From assembly GCA_018065815.1 (NCBI GenBank), contig JAGHSP010000037.1, positions 1 through 6,328 of the forward strand: a stretch of DNA of 6,328 nt, given 5' to 3'. The first letter of the stretch is position 1, and each line of letters opens with the position of its first letter. Source of the stretch: Candidatus Sodaliphilus limicaballi. GTDB lineage: Bacteria > Bacteroidota > Bacteroidia > Bacteroidales > Muribaculaceae. The position numbers and the translations under genes are program-made. The notes beneath the pieces are model-generated. The model made no database searches. It was not told the DNA's origin and was given only the letters and a program-made list of their open reading frames with translations. This document shows positions 1-6,117 of this stretch, one piece after another.

Positions 1-96
1 CTCGCGGTGGACACCCTTGCCTTCGGCTATAGCCTTCCCACTGTTAGGGCGGCTTGGGGACTTGCACCCGTTAGAATACGTTCGTGCTGGGCGAAC
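1..96 (-). mobile_element. 5' end of a group II intron (IIC type), cut by the window edge
   Basis: Read on the minus strand from position 96, the sequence begins GTTCGCCCAGCACG. It continues with GGGTGCAAGTCCC (a GGG/CCC stem) and then GGCAAGGGTGTCCACC near the window edge. These blocks, in this order and spacing, resemble domain I of bacterial group IIC introns such as the Oceanobacillus iheyensis intron as I remember it (GUGUGCCCGGC, then GGGUGAGAGUCCC, then GCAAGGGUGUCC). Group II introns are self-splicing, retromobile RNAs, usually encoding a reverse transcriptase/maturase in domain IV; that part would lie beyond the left edge. The 5' end reads GTTCG rather than the usual GTGYG, so the boundary could be off by one base or the end may be degenerate. 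Placement directly after a terminator (98-129) is the known habit of class C introns and supports the call. No protein-coding part is visible here. Confidence 0.8.
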
Positions 97-97
97 C

Positions 98-129
98 AAA
101 AAACTGCCAAACCATTGTCGGTCGGCAGT
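98..129 (-). terminator. Rho-independent terminator of the protease gene, used as intron insertion site
   Basis: On the minus strand a perfect 6-bp stem, ACTGCC (129-124) with GGCAGT (108-103), encloses an inner 3-bp stem (122-120 with 113-111) and a 6-base loop. It is followed by an uninterrupted run of six T at 103-98. It lies about 90 bases past the protease stop codon in the same orientation, so it most likely ends that transcript. One G (97) separates the T-run from the first base of the intron. Confidence 0.8.
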
Positions 130-148
130 CTATGTTTTGTTGTTAAGG

Positions 149-201
149 GTGGGGGCTATTGATTATGGGAGGTTGTGTCGCCCATTCTTCATATCCCCCA
201 C
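149..201 (-). other. Nested stem-loop in the 3' UTR of the protease gene
   Basis: GTGGGGG (149-155) is complementary to CCCCCAC (195-201), extended by three more pairs (157-159 with 191-193) after one mismatch. Inside lies a second stem, ATGGG (165-169) with CCCAT (181-185). The structure lies between the protease stop codon and its terminator and has no T-run of its own. It may be an mRNA 3'-end stabiliser or a remnant of a dispersed repeat; the sequence does not say which. Confidence 0.45.
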
Positions 202-221
202 ACTTTGTTTGCTGCGTGGTT

Positions 222-3200
222 TTATTTACATTCCTTGAGGAGTTCGAGGACGGCTGTCTTGAGTTGGGCGTCCTGGCCTTTGACTACCTCGGCGGGGTCG
301 TTAGCGACCTTGACGTCGGGCTCTAGCTGGGTGTTCTCCAGATAAGAGCCGTCGGGCAGACGGTAACCGATGATGGGGATACCGAAGATGAGGCTGTTGT
401 CCTGCAGGGTCTCCCACGACACGCTGGTCATGGTGCCGGGAACTGGCATACCCACGATCTTGCCGATGCCCTGGTGCTGATATACCCAGGGGGTGCCGTG
501 TGCGTTGCTGTAGCAAGCCTCGGCGGTGAGCATGATTGACGGTTTGTTCCATCGGCGGCTGGGCATGTCGCAAGCCTCGCGTCCGCGCACGACTTGTGTG
601 AAGTATTTCTTGCCGCTGAACAGCACTTCGATATCTTCGTGCAGGCGTCCGCCGCCATTGAAGCGCACGTCGATCACGATGCCGTCTTTCTTGTTGTACT
701 TGCCGAGTACCTGGCTGTACACCTCGCGGTAACTCTCGTCGTTCATGCTCTTGATGTGAACGTAGCCCAGGCGTCCGCCCGAGAGGCTATCCACGACGTG
801 GGCGTTGTGCTTGACCCAGCGATTGTAGAGCATGTCGTTCTGCGCGCTCTTGCTGATGGGGAGGATCACTTCTTCCCAGCGGTCGCCGCCCTTGGGGTTG
901 TAGAGCGACACGAGGGTCTTCTTGCCAGCAAGGCCGGCGAGCAGAATTGAGTAGTCATTCTCTCCCTCGATGGCTGTGCCGTTGATTTTCTCAACAATCA
1001 CGCCAGGCTTAACCTTGGAGGATGCTTTGCCGAAGGGACCCTTGGCGAGCACTTCGTCAACCTTGAGGCCCTTGCCGGTGTAGGTGAGGTCAAACAGCAG
1101 GCCCAGGCATGCTGTTGCCTCGCCGCTGCTGGGATAGTAGCGGCCGCCGGTGTGCGACACATTGAGTTCGCCCAGGTATTCGCTCAACAGGTTGGCAAAG
1201 TCGTAGTTGTTGTTGATGTGGGGAAGGAACTTGCGGTAAACCTCGGTGAGGTCGTCCCACTTCACACCGTGGAAGTTAAGGTTGTAGAAACGTTTAGCCA
1301 CCTGGCGGTGAACGTGCTCAAACATGTAGTCGCGCTCGGCGGCGAGGTCCATCTTGAATGCACCCTGATAGGTGATGGGAGTGAGCTTGTCACTGCTCAC
1401 GGTGAGTTTGTTCATTGTGCTGCCCAGGATGAATATTTCCTTGCCGTCCTTGCTCATCTGCATCGATGCGCTGCCGCTGTTCATCTTGTTGACCAGCTTG
1501 GTGCTGTGCTTGCGCATGTCGAGTTTCCACAGGTCGAAGCCACCTTCGAACTTTGAAAGGTAGTACAGGTTCTCGCCGTCGTTGGTGAGCATGGCGCCCG
1601 CTATGCTGCTTGAATTGGGAGTGAGTCGCACCACACGGTCCTCGATGCCGTCGAGTTCCACCACGATGTCTTTCTTCTCATCCTTCTTTTCGTCGGCCTT
1701 CTTGTCATCTTTCTTGTCGTCCTTTTTCTTCTCGTCTTTCTTCTTGTCGGCTTCTTTCTTCTGCTCCTTCTCTACTTCTTTGAGCAGCTCGTAGTCCTCC
1801 TTGCTCAGGCGGTACTTGTCGTAGGCTTCCTGGTTGACGAAGCACAGCAGCACGTCGTCCTGCGATCCCCACGAAGCGTGGCTGCGCATACCGTAACGGT
1901 TGCTGGTAAAGAGGATAGCGTTGCCCTCGAGCACCCACTTGGGACTCTCGCTGAAGTAGCCGCTAGAAGTGATGTTGGTCACCTTGCCACCCTCGGCGCT
2001 CACGATGCCCACGTCGCTGTAAGGGTCACGCTGGTTGCCTATCATCTCGAGGGTGAACCACTTGCCGTCGGGCGACCAGTTGTAGTTGAAGCCGCCGTTG
2101 GTCTCATACCATGTGCTGCCGTCGGTCACGGTTGTCACCTTGTTGCTCTTGATGTCCAGGACTTTGAGCTTGGTGCGGTCCTCGATGAACGCCACCTTCT
2201 TGCCGTCGGGGCTAGCCTTGGGCAATGCGCGCTCAACGGTGGTTGAGGGGAGCAGTATTTCTTCCTTGATGGTGGTAGCGTTGGGGAAGTTAAGGTCTTC
2301 CTTGCGCTCGATAGTGGCCTTCACGAGCTGCCAGTTGCCATTGCGCTCGCTGGCATAGACGAGCGTGCGGTTATCGACCCATGTGGGGTCATCCTCGGCC
2401 TGGGCAGTGGCGGTGATGCACTTGGTGGTGTTATATTCAACCGAAGTGACGAATATCTCGCCGCGATAGACGAATGCCACCTGCTTGCCGTCGGGCGATA
2501 CCGATGCGCTCGAAGCACCTTTTGAGGCTGTCATGCGAGTGATCTGGTCGCTGTCGTCGTGGAACAGGTCGATTGCCACCTTGCTGGGCTTGCCGCCGTC
2601 GGTCTGGGTGTAAATCTCGCCGTCGTAGGTGTAGCATAGGGTGCCGTTCTGGGCAACAGAGAGGAAACGCACGGGATTGCCCTTGAACGATGTCACAGCC
2701 TTTGCCTTGTTATCACCGATGGGCATCTTATACACGTTGAACGAACCTCCATTGCGTTCGCTCAGGAAATACATGCTCTTGCCGTCGGGGCTGAGCACGG
2801 GGGTGCGGTCCTCGCCGGCGTGTGCTGTGAGGTTGGTGTGCTTGCCGGTGGCAAAGTCATAGCGCCACAGGTCGCGGGTCACCGATGAGGTGTGGTGCTT
2901 GCGCAAGGCGTCTTCCATGCCCTTCTGGTCCTGATAGAGGAAGAACTTTCCCTTGGGATCCATGCACACTTCCTCGGCAGGGGTGCCTATCACCTGGGTG
3001 GTGACACCACCGCTCACGGGCACCTTGTAAAGCTCGGTGAGACGGCCCGAGGGGAACAGGATGCTTGATGCAGGGTCCTGGATGCTTGCCGAGAAGTAGA
3101 TGTACTTGCCATCGGGGCTGAATGTCCACGGGGTTTCGCTCGACGAGTTGAATGTGAGCTGCGTGGGAGCACCGCCGTCGGCCGGCATAACGAAAATATC

Positions 3201-3464
3201 AAAATTGCCCTTGCGGTCGCTGGCAAAAGCAATCTGCTTGCCATCGGGCGACCACACAGGATTCATTTCATAACTAGCCTGCGAGGTGAGTTGCAGGGCT
3301 TTGCCGCCAGCGGCAGGCACGCGATAGATGTCACCCTTGTAGGTGAACACGATGCTCTTGCCATCGGGCGAAATCTGTGCATAGCGTGTCCACAGCGGGG
3401 TCACCGCGCTTGCGCCGATGCTTGCCAGTGCCATCAAGGCACATGTAATAATTGATTTCTTCAT
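222..3464 (-). CDS. Tricorn-like periplasmic S41 family peptidase with beta-propeller and PDZ domains
   Basis: A large serine peptidase of the tricorn (S41) type, expected to trim peptides. Residues 1-20 form a Sec signal peptide (KK, hydrophobic core, likely cut after ASA), so unlike archaeal tricorn it should be exported to the periplasm. Residues about 25-530 carry PD40/TolB-like propeller repeats, with SPDGK motifs starting near 32, 72, 116, 225, 323, 419 and 464. A highly charged Lys/Asp/Glu linker (562-599) leads to more propeller-like sequence (about 605-700, SKDGK at 671). Then come a helical C1 region (about 705-775), a PDZ-like domain (about 785-870, with KPGVIVEKINGT) and the S41 core (about 895-1075). 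By analogy with tricorn, the catalytic set would be Ser770-His771 (NVSHTGG), nucleophile Ser986 (CYSNAHG) and Glu1043 (YLENTQLEPD); the oxyanion-side loop is VRFNGGG (933-939). The length of 1080 is normal for the family and all key residues are present. The ATG at 3464 is chosen because it gives an intact signal peptide just downstream of a good promoter. It forms its own transcription unit, ending at the terminator at 98-129. Confidence 0.95.
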   Translation of the reverse strand: MKKSIITCALMALASIGASAVTPLWTRYAQISPDGKSIVFTYKGDIYRVPAAGGKALQLTSQASYEMNPVWSPDGKQIAFASDRKGNFDIFVMPADGGAPTQLTFNSSSETPWTFSPDGKYIYFSASIQDPASSILFPSGRLTELYKVPVSGGVTTQVIGTPAEEVCMDPKGKFFLYQDQKGMEDALRKHHTSSVTRDLWRYDFATGKHTNLTAHAGEDRTPVLSPDGKSMYFLSERNGGSFNVYKMPIGDNKAKAVTSFKGNPVRFLSVAQNGTLCYTYDGEIYTQTDGGKPSKVAIDLFHDDSDQITRMTASKGASSASVSPDGKQVAFVYRGEIFVTSVEYNTTKCITATAQAEDDPTWVDNRTLVYASERNGNWQLVKATIERKEDLNFPNATTIKEEILLPSTTVERALPKASPDGKKVAFIEDRTKLKVLDIKSNKVTTVTDGSTWYETNGGFNYNWSPDGKWFTLEMIGNQRDPYSDVGIVSAEGGKVTNITSSGYFSESPKWVLEGNAILFTSNRYGMRSHASWGSQDDVLLCFVNQEAYDKYRLSKEDYELLKEVEKEQKKEADKKKDEKKKDDKKDDKKADEKKDEKKDIVVELDGIEDRVVRLTPNSSSIAGAMLTNDGENLYYLSKFEGGFDLWKLDMRKHSTKLVNKMNSGSASMQMSKDGKEIFILGSTMNKLTVSSDKLTPITYQGAFKMDLAAERDYMFEHVHRQVAKRFYNLNFHGVKWDDLTEVYRKFLPHINNNYDFANLLSEYLGELNVSHTGGRYYPSSGEATACLGLLFDLTYTGKGLKVDEVLAKGPFGKASSKVKPGVIVEKINGTAIEGENDYSILLAGLAGKKTLVSLYNPKGGDRWEEVILPISKSAQNDMLYNRWVKHNAHVVDSLSGGRLGYVHIKSMNDESYREVYSQVLGKYNKKDGIVIDVRFNGGGRLHEDIEVLFSGKKYFTQVVRGREACDMPSRRWNKPSIMLTAEACYSNAHGTPWVYQHQGIGKIVGMPVPGTMTSVSWETLQDNSLIFGIPIIGYRLPDGSYLENTQLEPDVKVANDPAEVVKGQDAQLKTAVLELLKECK
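1668..1781 (-). repeat. Low-complexity Lys/Asp/Glu linker inside the protease gene
   Basis: This stretch encodes residues 562-599, of which 34 of 38 are charged (18 Lys, 16 Asp/Glu). It consists of imperfect KKDD/KKDE units written with AAG/AAA and GAC/GAT/GAG codons. It separates the first propeller region from the rest of the protein. Charged linkers at this place are, as I recall, common in Bacteroidales homologues and variable in length. The near-repetitive DNA could expand or contract by slippage. Confidence 0.85.
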
Positions 3465-3505
3465 ATTCGGTTATATAAGTTTTTTTAATTTCAATCGTTA
3501 ACTTG

Positions 3506-3537
3506 CAAAATTACAAACAAATTGCGAGAAAAGCAAC
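3506..3537 (-). promoter_or_regulatory. Promoter of the tricorn-like protease gene
   Basis: On the minus strand, TAATTTTG (3513-3506) matches the Bacteroidota -7 consensus TAnnTTTG exactly. GTTG (3537-3534), a near match to the -33 TTTG, lies 20 bases upstream. Transcription would start around 3498-3502, giving a 5' leader of about 35 bases. The leader is AT-rich with no Shine-Dalgarno sequence, as is usual for this phylum. Most of the region is part of a 23-bp block repeated at 5956-5978. Confidence 0.75.
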
Positions 3538-3599
3538 AACTAAATTGAATAAGAACCGATTTTGTTATTGGATTTTTGTTCTACGGTTGCGACTTTCCT

Positions 3600-3630
3600 C
3601 ACAGAGGCGCAGAGGACACAGAGTTTTTTT
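3600..3630. repeat. CACAGAGG-type short tandem repeat
   Basis: Three octamers in a row, CACAGAGG, CGCAGAGG and ACACAGAG, are followed by seven T. The motif resembles dispersed extragenic repeats that I recall from many bacterial genomes. It lies between divergent promoters and has no coding potential. Confidence 0.5.
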
Positions 3631-3681
3631 GTTATTCTTTCTAAACAAAACAACAAAATGAGCCAGATTTTTTGCATCCAG

Positions 3682-3716
3682 GAATTTCAAGTGAAAAGGC
3701 GCTACGCTTGAAATTC
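3682..3716. repeat. 10-bp perfect inverted repeat (hairpin)
   Basis: GAATTTCAAG (3682-3691) is perfectly complementary to CTTGAAATTC (3707-3716) around a 15-base spacer. TTTCA-AG-TGAAA (3685-3696) forms a second, smaller palindrome on the left arm. The right arm is also the left end of the larger inverted repeat at 3698-3823, so the two foldings are mutually exclusive. An operator role is possible but not shown. Confidence 0.6.
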
Positions 3717-3823
3717 ACTAAAAATCAACATAAAATATAATTTCTCAACAACAGCAATTTGCAGATTACAACCTCTGTTTAGATATTTTTAGTTTATTTT
3801 CAGTATATTTCAAGCGCAGCGCC
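3698..3823. repeat. 126-bp element with 17-bp terminal inverted repeats, MITE-like
   Basis: Positions 3698-3714 (GGCGCTACGCTTGAAAT) match the reverse complement of 3807-3823 at 16 of 17 bases. The 92 bases between them are strongly AT-rich and encode nothing. The shape is that of a miniature inverted-repeat element or a long RNA/DNA cruciform. I see no convincing target-site duplication at the flanks, so mobility is not demonstrated. Confidence 0.5.
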
Positions 3824-3878
3824 ATAATCTGTTTTATGTGTCAATAGACCAGATTAAGCTGGATTTTTGCACTTCGTT

Positions 3879-3910
3879 TTTGAATGTGGGTTGGATTTTT
3901 GGTAACTTTG
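3879..3910 (+). promoter_or_regulatory. Promoter of the EamA-family transporter gene
   Basis: TTTG (3879-3882), a spacer of exactly 20 bases and TAACTTTG (3903-3910) match both halves of the Bacteroidota consensus TTTG / TAnnTTTG. Transcription would start near 3915-3918, leaving a leader of about 22-25 bases before the ATG at 3940. There is no recognisable Shine-Dalgarno sequence. Confidence 0.8.
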
Positions 3911-3939
3911 CAGAGTTTTTTTACTAGCAACTTGGAAAT

Positions 3940-4818
3940 ATGTGGATATTACTGGCAATGGCGTCGGCTCTGGGCCTGGGCGTCTATGACATATTCAAGA
4001 AGAAGTCCCTCACGGGCAACGATGTGTTCATGGTGCTGTTTTGCACCACAGCGGTGAGCACGCTGCTGCTGTCGCCCTACATCGTGATGGATGCCATGGA
4101 AGAGACGCAGTCGCTGGGCGATTCCACGCGGGGCTTGCTGCTGCTCATGGGCAAGGCTGTGATAGTGCTGTCGTCGTGGGCGCTCGGATATGCCGCCATC
4201 AAGCACTTGCCGCTCACCATAACCGGCCCCATCAATGCCACTCGCCCGCTCATGGTGCTTGTGGGCGCACTGCTCATCTTCGGCGAGAGCCTCAACCTGT
4301 GGCAGTGGGGCGGCATCGTGCTGGGAGTGTGCTCGCTGCTGTTCATCAGCCGGCTAGGGCGCAAGGAAGGATTCACGCATGAGCATGCCAAGTGGCTGTG
4401 GTGTAGCATGGGAGCCGCTGTCACGGGCGCTTTGAGCGGACTCTACGACCGCCACCTCATGACCATGCTCAATCCGCTCGAAGTGCAGTCGTGGTACTCG
4501 CTGTTCCAGACCATAATCATGGCAGTGATCGTGCTTGCCATGTATCTCACTGGGCACAAGCCCAAAGGATTCAGATGGGTGTGGACCATACCCATGATTT
4601 CCGTTTGCCTCACACTTGCCGACATCGCCTATTTCTACTCGCTGTCGCAGCCCGACGCCAAGATTGCCGTGGTGTCGATGATGCGCCGCGGCAGCGTGAT
4701 AGTGTCGTTCCTCTACGGCGTGATAGTGCTCAAAGAGAAGAACGCACGCATGAAGGCCCTAGACCTGCTGTTGTTGCTCGTTGGCCTAATCCTGCTAGCC
4801 ATCGGCTCGCAAAAGTGA
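3940..4818 (+). CDS. DMT superfamily (EamA family) membrane transporter
   Basis: A 292-residue inner-membrane protein with about ten predicted transmembrane segments, near residues 2-19, 29-50, 66-87, 90-100, 103-116, 121-138, 152-169, 185-204, 213-232 and 241-289 (the last probably two). It has the two-fold EamA repeat. The first half ends with RPLMVLVGALLIFGES-WQWGGIVLGV (102-130). The second half ends with the equivalent MMRRGSVIVSFLYGVIVLKEK (247-267) and a final helix (274-289). The length is typical of drug/metabolite transporters. Known members move amino acids, nucleotide precursors, sugar phosphates or lipid-linked sugars; nothing in the sequence fixes the substrate. It has its own promoter (3879-3910) and a terminator overlapping its stop, so it is a single-gene unit, convergent with the glycosyltransferase. 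The ATG at 3940 starts directly at the first membrane helix and is the only sensible start after the promoter. Confidence 0.93.
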   Translation: MWILLAMASALGLGVYDIFKKKSLTGNDVFMVLFCTTAVSTLLLSPYIVMDAMEETQSLGDSTRGLLLLMGKAVIVLSSWALGYAAIKHLPLTITGPINATRPLMVLVGALLIFGESLNLWQWGGIVLGVCSLLFISRLGRKEGFTHEHAKWLWCSMGAAVTGALSGLYDRHLMTMLNPLEVQSWYSLFQTIIMAVIVLAMYLTGHKPKGFRWVWTIPMISVCLTLADIAYFYSLSQPDAKIAVVSMMRRGSVIVSFLYGVIVLKEKNARMKALDLLLLLVGLILLAIGSQK

Positions 4819-4831
4819 AACGAGCTTTTTT
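4805..4831 (+). terminator. Short rho-independent terminator overlapping the transporter stop codon
   Basis: GCTCG (4805-4809) pairs with CGAGC (4821-4825) across an 11-base loop containing the TGA stop (4816-4818). Six T follow directly (4826-4831). The stem is only 5 bp plus a possible G-T pair, so it is weak on its own, but its position is right for ending the transporter transcript. Confidence 0.55.
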
Positions 4832-4852
4832 GACATAAGGACTCACAAGAGC

Positions 4853-4975
4853 AACTATTCAATAATAACTTTTCTTGCTGACACCCCGCGCGGATTTCAC
4901 TGATTACACAGATTTAATGAGATTAGTGAGATTCGCGTGGGGAGTCTACAAAAATGTTGGTATATAGTTATGTTC
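4853..4975. repeat. Palindromic intergenic repeat between the convergent genes (full copy)
   Basis: The core is a 22-bp stem, 4884-4905 with 4921-4942, around a 15-base loop. As RNA it forms 17 Watson-Crick pairs and 5 G-U pairs without a mismatch; it starts CCCCGCGCGG and closes CGCGTGGGG. There is no T-run on either side, so it is not a standard terminator, though it could block transcription or protect mRNA 3' ends from both genes. Flanks 4853-4870 and 4947-4975 recur with the core near 6118-6210, marking this as a dispersed repeat family. Its right end runs into the glycosyltransferase stop codon. Confidence 0.7.
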
Positions 4976-5949
4976 TAAATCTTGTTTTTCTCTGTGTCGG
5001 TGAGATTGACGGTCTGCTCCACGTTGTAGCGGGGACGTCCTTTGACTTCGATATAAATCTTGCCTATGTACTCTCCCACTACGCCCAGGCTCATGAGCAC
5101 ACAGCCGCCAATGAACCATAGCGACAGGATGAGCGAAGCCCAGCCGCTCACGGCACGGTGGGTGAAATAAGCAATGAGCACATACACCAGCATGCAGAAT
5201 GCGATAAACAGGAAGATGAGCCCCAGCGAGAACACCATGCGCACGGGCTTGATGCTGAACGACGTGATGCCATCGACGGCAAAGGAAATCATCTTGCCCA
5301 GCGGATACTTGCTCACGCCTGCCGTGCGCGCCGTGCGGTTGTAATACACGCAGTCGCTGCGGTAGCCCACCAGCGGCACAATGCCGCGCAAGAACAGGTT
5401 GCGCTCGCCGTAACGCATCAGCTGCGCCACGGCACGGCTGCTCATCAAGCGAAAGTCGGCATGGTTATACACCGTCTTCACACCCAGGTGAGCCATCGTG
5501 CGATAGAATGCCTGGGCAGTGGTGTGCTTGAACCATGAGTCAGTCTTGCGCTCGCGACGCACGCCATACACGATGTCGCACCCCGCCTCATACCGGTCAA
5601 CCATCTGCGTTATCACCTCGCAGTCGTCTTGCAGGTCGGCATCGATGGTCACCATGATGTGTGCATGGGGCAACGCCGCTTCAAGTCCGGCGACAAGGGC
5701 ATTCTGGTGGCCCACGTTCGCGGCTAGTTTCACTGCCGTCACTTGCTCGTGGCCATGCGAGATCGTGCTGATGACGCTCCAAGTGCCGTCGGTCGATCCG
5801 TCATCGACATACAGCACCCGGCTCAATGGCGACACACGCCGAGCCTCTACCAGAGCATTCAGCAACGCCAGCAGCCTCGCGTTTGTCTCGGGCAAGACCT
5901 CTTGCTCGTTAAAGCACGGGACAACGATGTATAAAACGTCGGTTATCAT
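4975..5949 (-). CDS. Family 2 glycosyltransferase, GtrB/DPM1-like, acting on polyprenyl phosphate
   Basis: A 324-residue inner-membrane glycosyltransferase. The N-terminal GT-A domain has VVPCFNE (9-15), YVDDGSTDGT (47-56) and DADLQDD (103-109). The first and second bind the nucleotide sugar and the third supplies the metal-binding and catalytic aspartates of this subfamily. NHADFRLMS (162-170) and the segment around RTAGVSKYPLGKM (208-220) are typical of the GtrB/ArnC/DPMS group. Two transmembrane helices follow (about 236-262 and 269-293), then a short charged tail ending EVKGRPRYNVEQTV. The family transfers a sugar from UDP- or GDP-sugar to undecaprenyl or dolichyl phosphate on the cytosolic face, for later use in decorating cell-surface glycans or glycoproteins. 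The sugar cannot be inferred. No GtrA flippase or acceptor-specific transferase is present in the window, so it looks like an orphan. Length is normal and motifs are intact. The ATG at 5949 places VVPCFNE at the expected distance from the N terminus. Confidence 0.93.
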   Translation of the reverse strand: MITDVLYIVVPCFNEQEVLPETNARLLALLNALVEARRVSPLSRVLYVDDGSTDGTWSVISTISHGHEQVTAVKLAANVGHQNALVAGLEAALPHAHIMVTIDADLQDDCEVITQMVDRYEAGCDIVYGVRRERKTDSWFKHTTAQAFYRTMAHLGVKTVYNHADFRLMSSRAVAQLMRYGERNLFLRGIVPLVGYRSDCVYYNRTARTAGVSKYPLGKMISFAVDGITSFSIKPVRMVFSLGLIFLFIAFCMLVYVLIAYFTHRAVSGWASLILSLWFIGGCVLMSLGVVGEYIGKIYIEVKGRPRYNVEQTVNLTDTEKNKI

Positions 5950-5955
5950 ATCATC

Positions 5956-5978
5956 GCAAAATTACTAACAAATTGCGA
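5956..5978 (-). promoter_or_regulatory. Promoter of the glycosyltransferase gene, in a block shared with the protease promoter
   Basis: On the minus strand TAATTTTG (5964-5957) matches the -7 consensus TAnnTTTG. The whole 23-bp block matches 3505-3527 at 22 of 23 bases. No good -33 TTTG is seen at the usual distance (CTGG at 5987-5984 is the nearest). The -7 element ends only seven bases before the ATG at 5949, so the transcript would have almost no leader. Confidence 0.65.
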
Positions 5979-6043
5979 AACTACCAGATTTCCTTCGCTC
6001 ATCAGCAGGGCAACCGCATCAAAACTTGCCAAAACATCCCGAC

Positions 6044-6093
6044 TTCCCCCACGGAGTATTGGATCAGGTTATGGACCTAAAATGATGGGGGAA
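6044..6093. other. Stem-loop with TTCCCCCA/TGGGGGAA arms
   Basis: TTCCCCCA (6044-6051) is perfectly complementary to TGGGGGAA (6086-6093). A small inner stem, AGGT (6066-6069) with ACCT (6075-6078), sits in the 34-base loop. An A-rich run with eight consecutive A (6096-6103) follows on the plus strand, which is the wrong base for a plus-strand terminator and the wrong side for a minus-strand one. It lies upstream of the glycosyltransferase promoter; function unknown. Confidence 0.5.
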
Positions 6094-6117
6094 ACAAAAA
6101 AAACAACATCTTGTAGG

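Noticed and set aside
17..238. 73-codon plus-strand frame at the left edge.
   Set aside because: It runs across the intron 5' end, the terminator and the protease 3' end, all on the opposite strand, and has no recognisable protein features.
594..950. Long plus-strand reading frame (118 codons) antisense to the protease gene, with similar ones at 1152-1556 and 1878-2246.
   Set aside because: They overlap a gene with clear domains, lack promoters and have the Val/Ala/His/Leu-rich composition expected of a GC-rich gene read in reverse.
3849..3867. CCAG-ATTAAG-CTGG followed by A and five T, resembling a tiny terminator.
   Set aside because: A 4-bp stem is too weak, and no gene precedes it on the plus strand.
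3570..3901. GGATTTTTG three times (3570, 3861, 3893).
   Set aside because: Short, AT-rich and irregularly spaced; easily expected by chance in this gap.
4884..4942. Hairpin considered as a bidirectional rho-independent terminator for the two convergent genes.
   Set aside because: No T-run follows the stem on either strand, and related sequence occurs again at 6118-6210 away from any gene end, so it is better described as a repeat.
5946..6002. Minus-strand mini-ORF of 18 codons ending in a TGA that overlaps the glycosyltransferase ATG, suggesting translational coupling.
   Set aside because: It lies across the promoter block shared with the protease gene and could not be transcribed from it; the frame upstream lacks a start codon before a stop.
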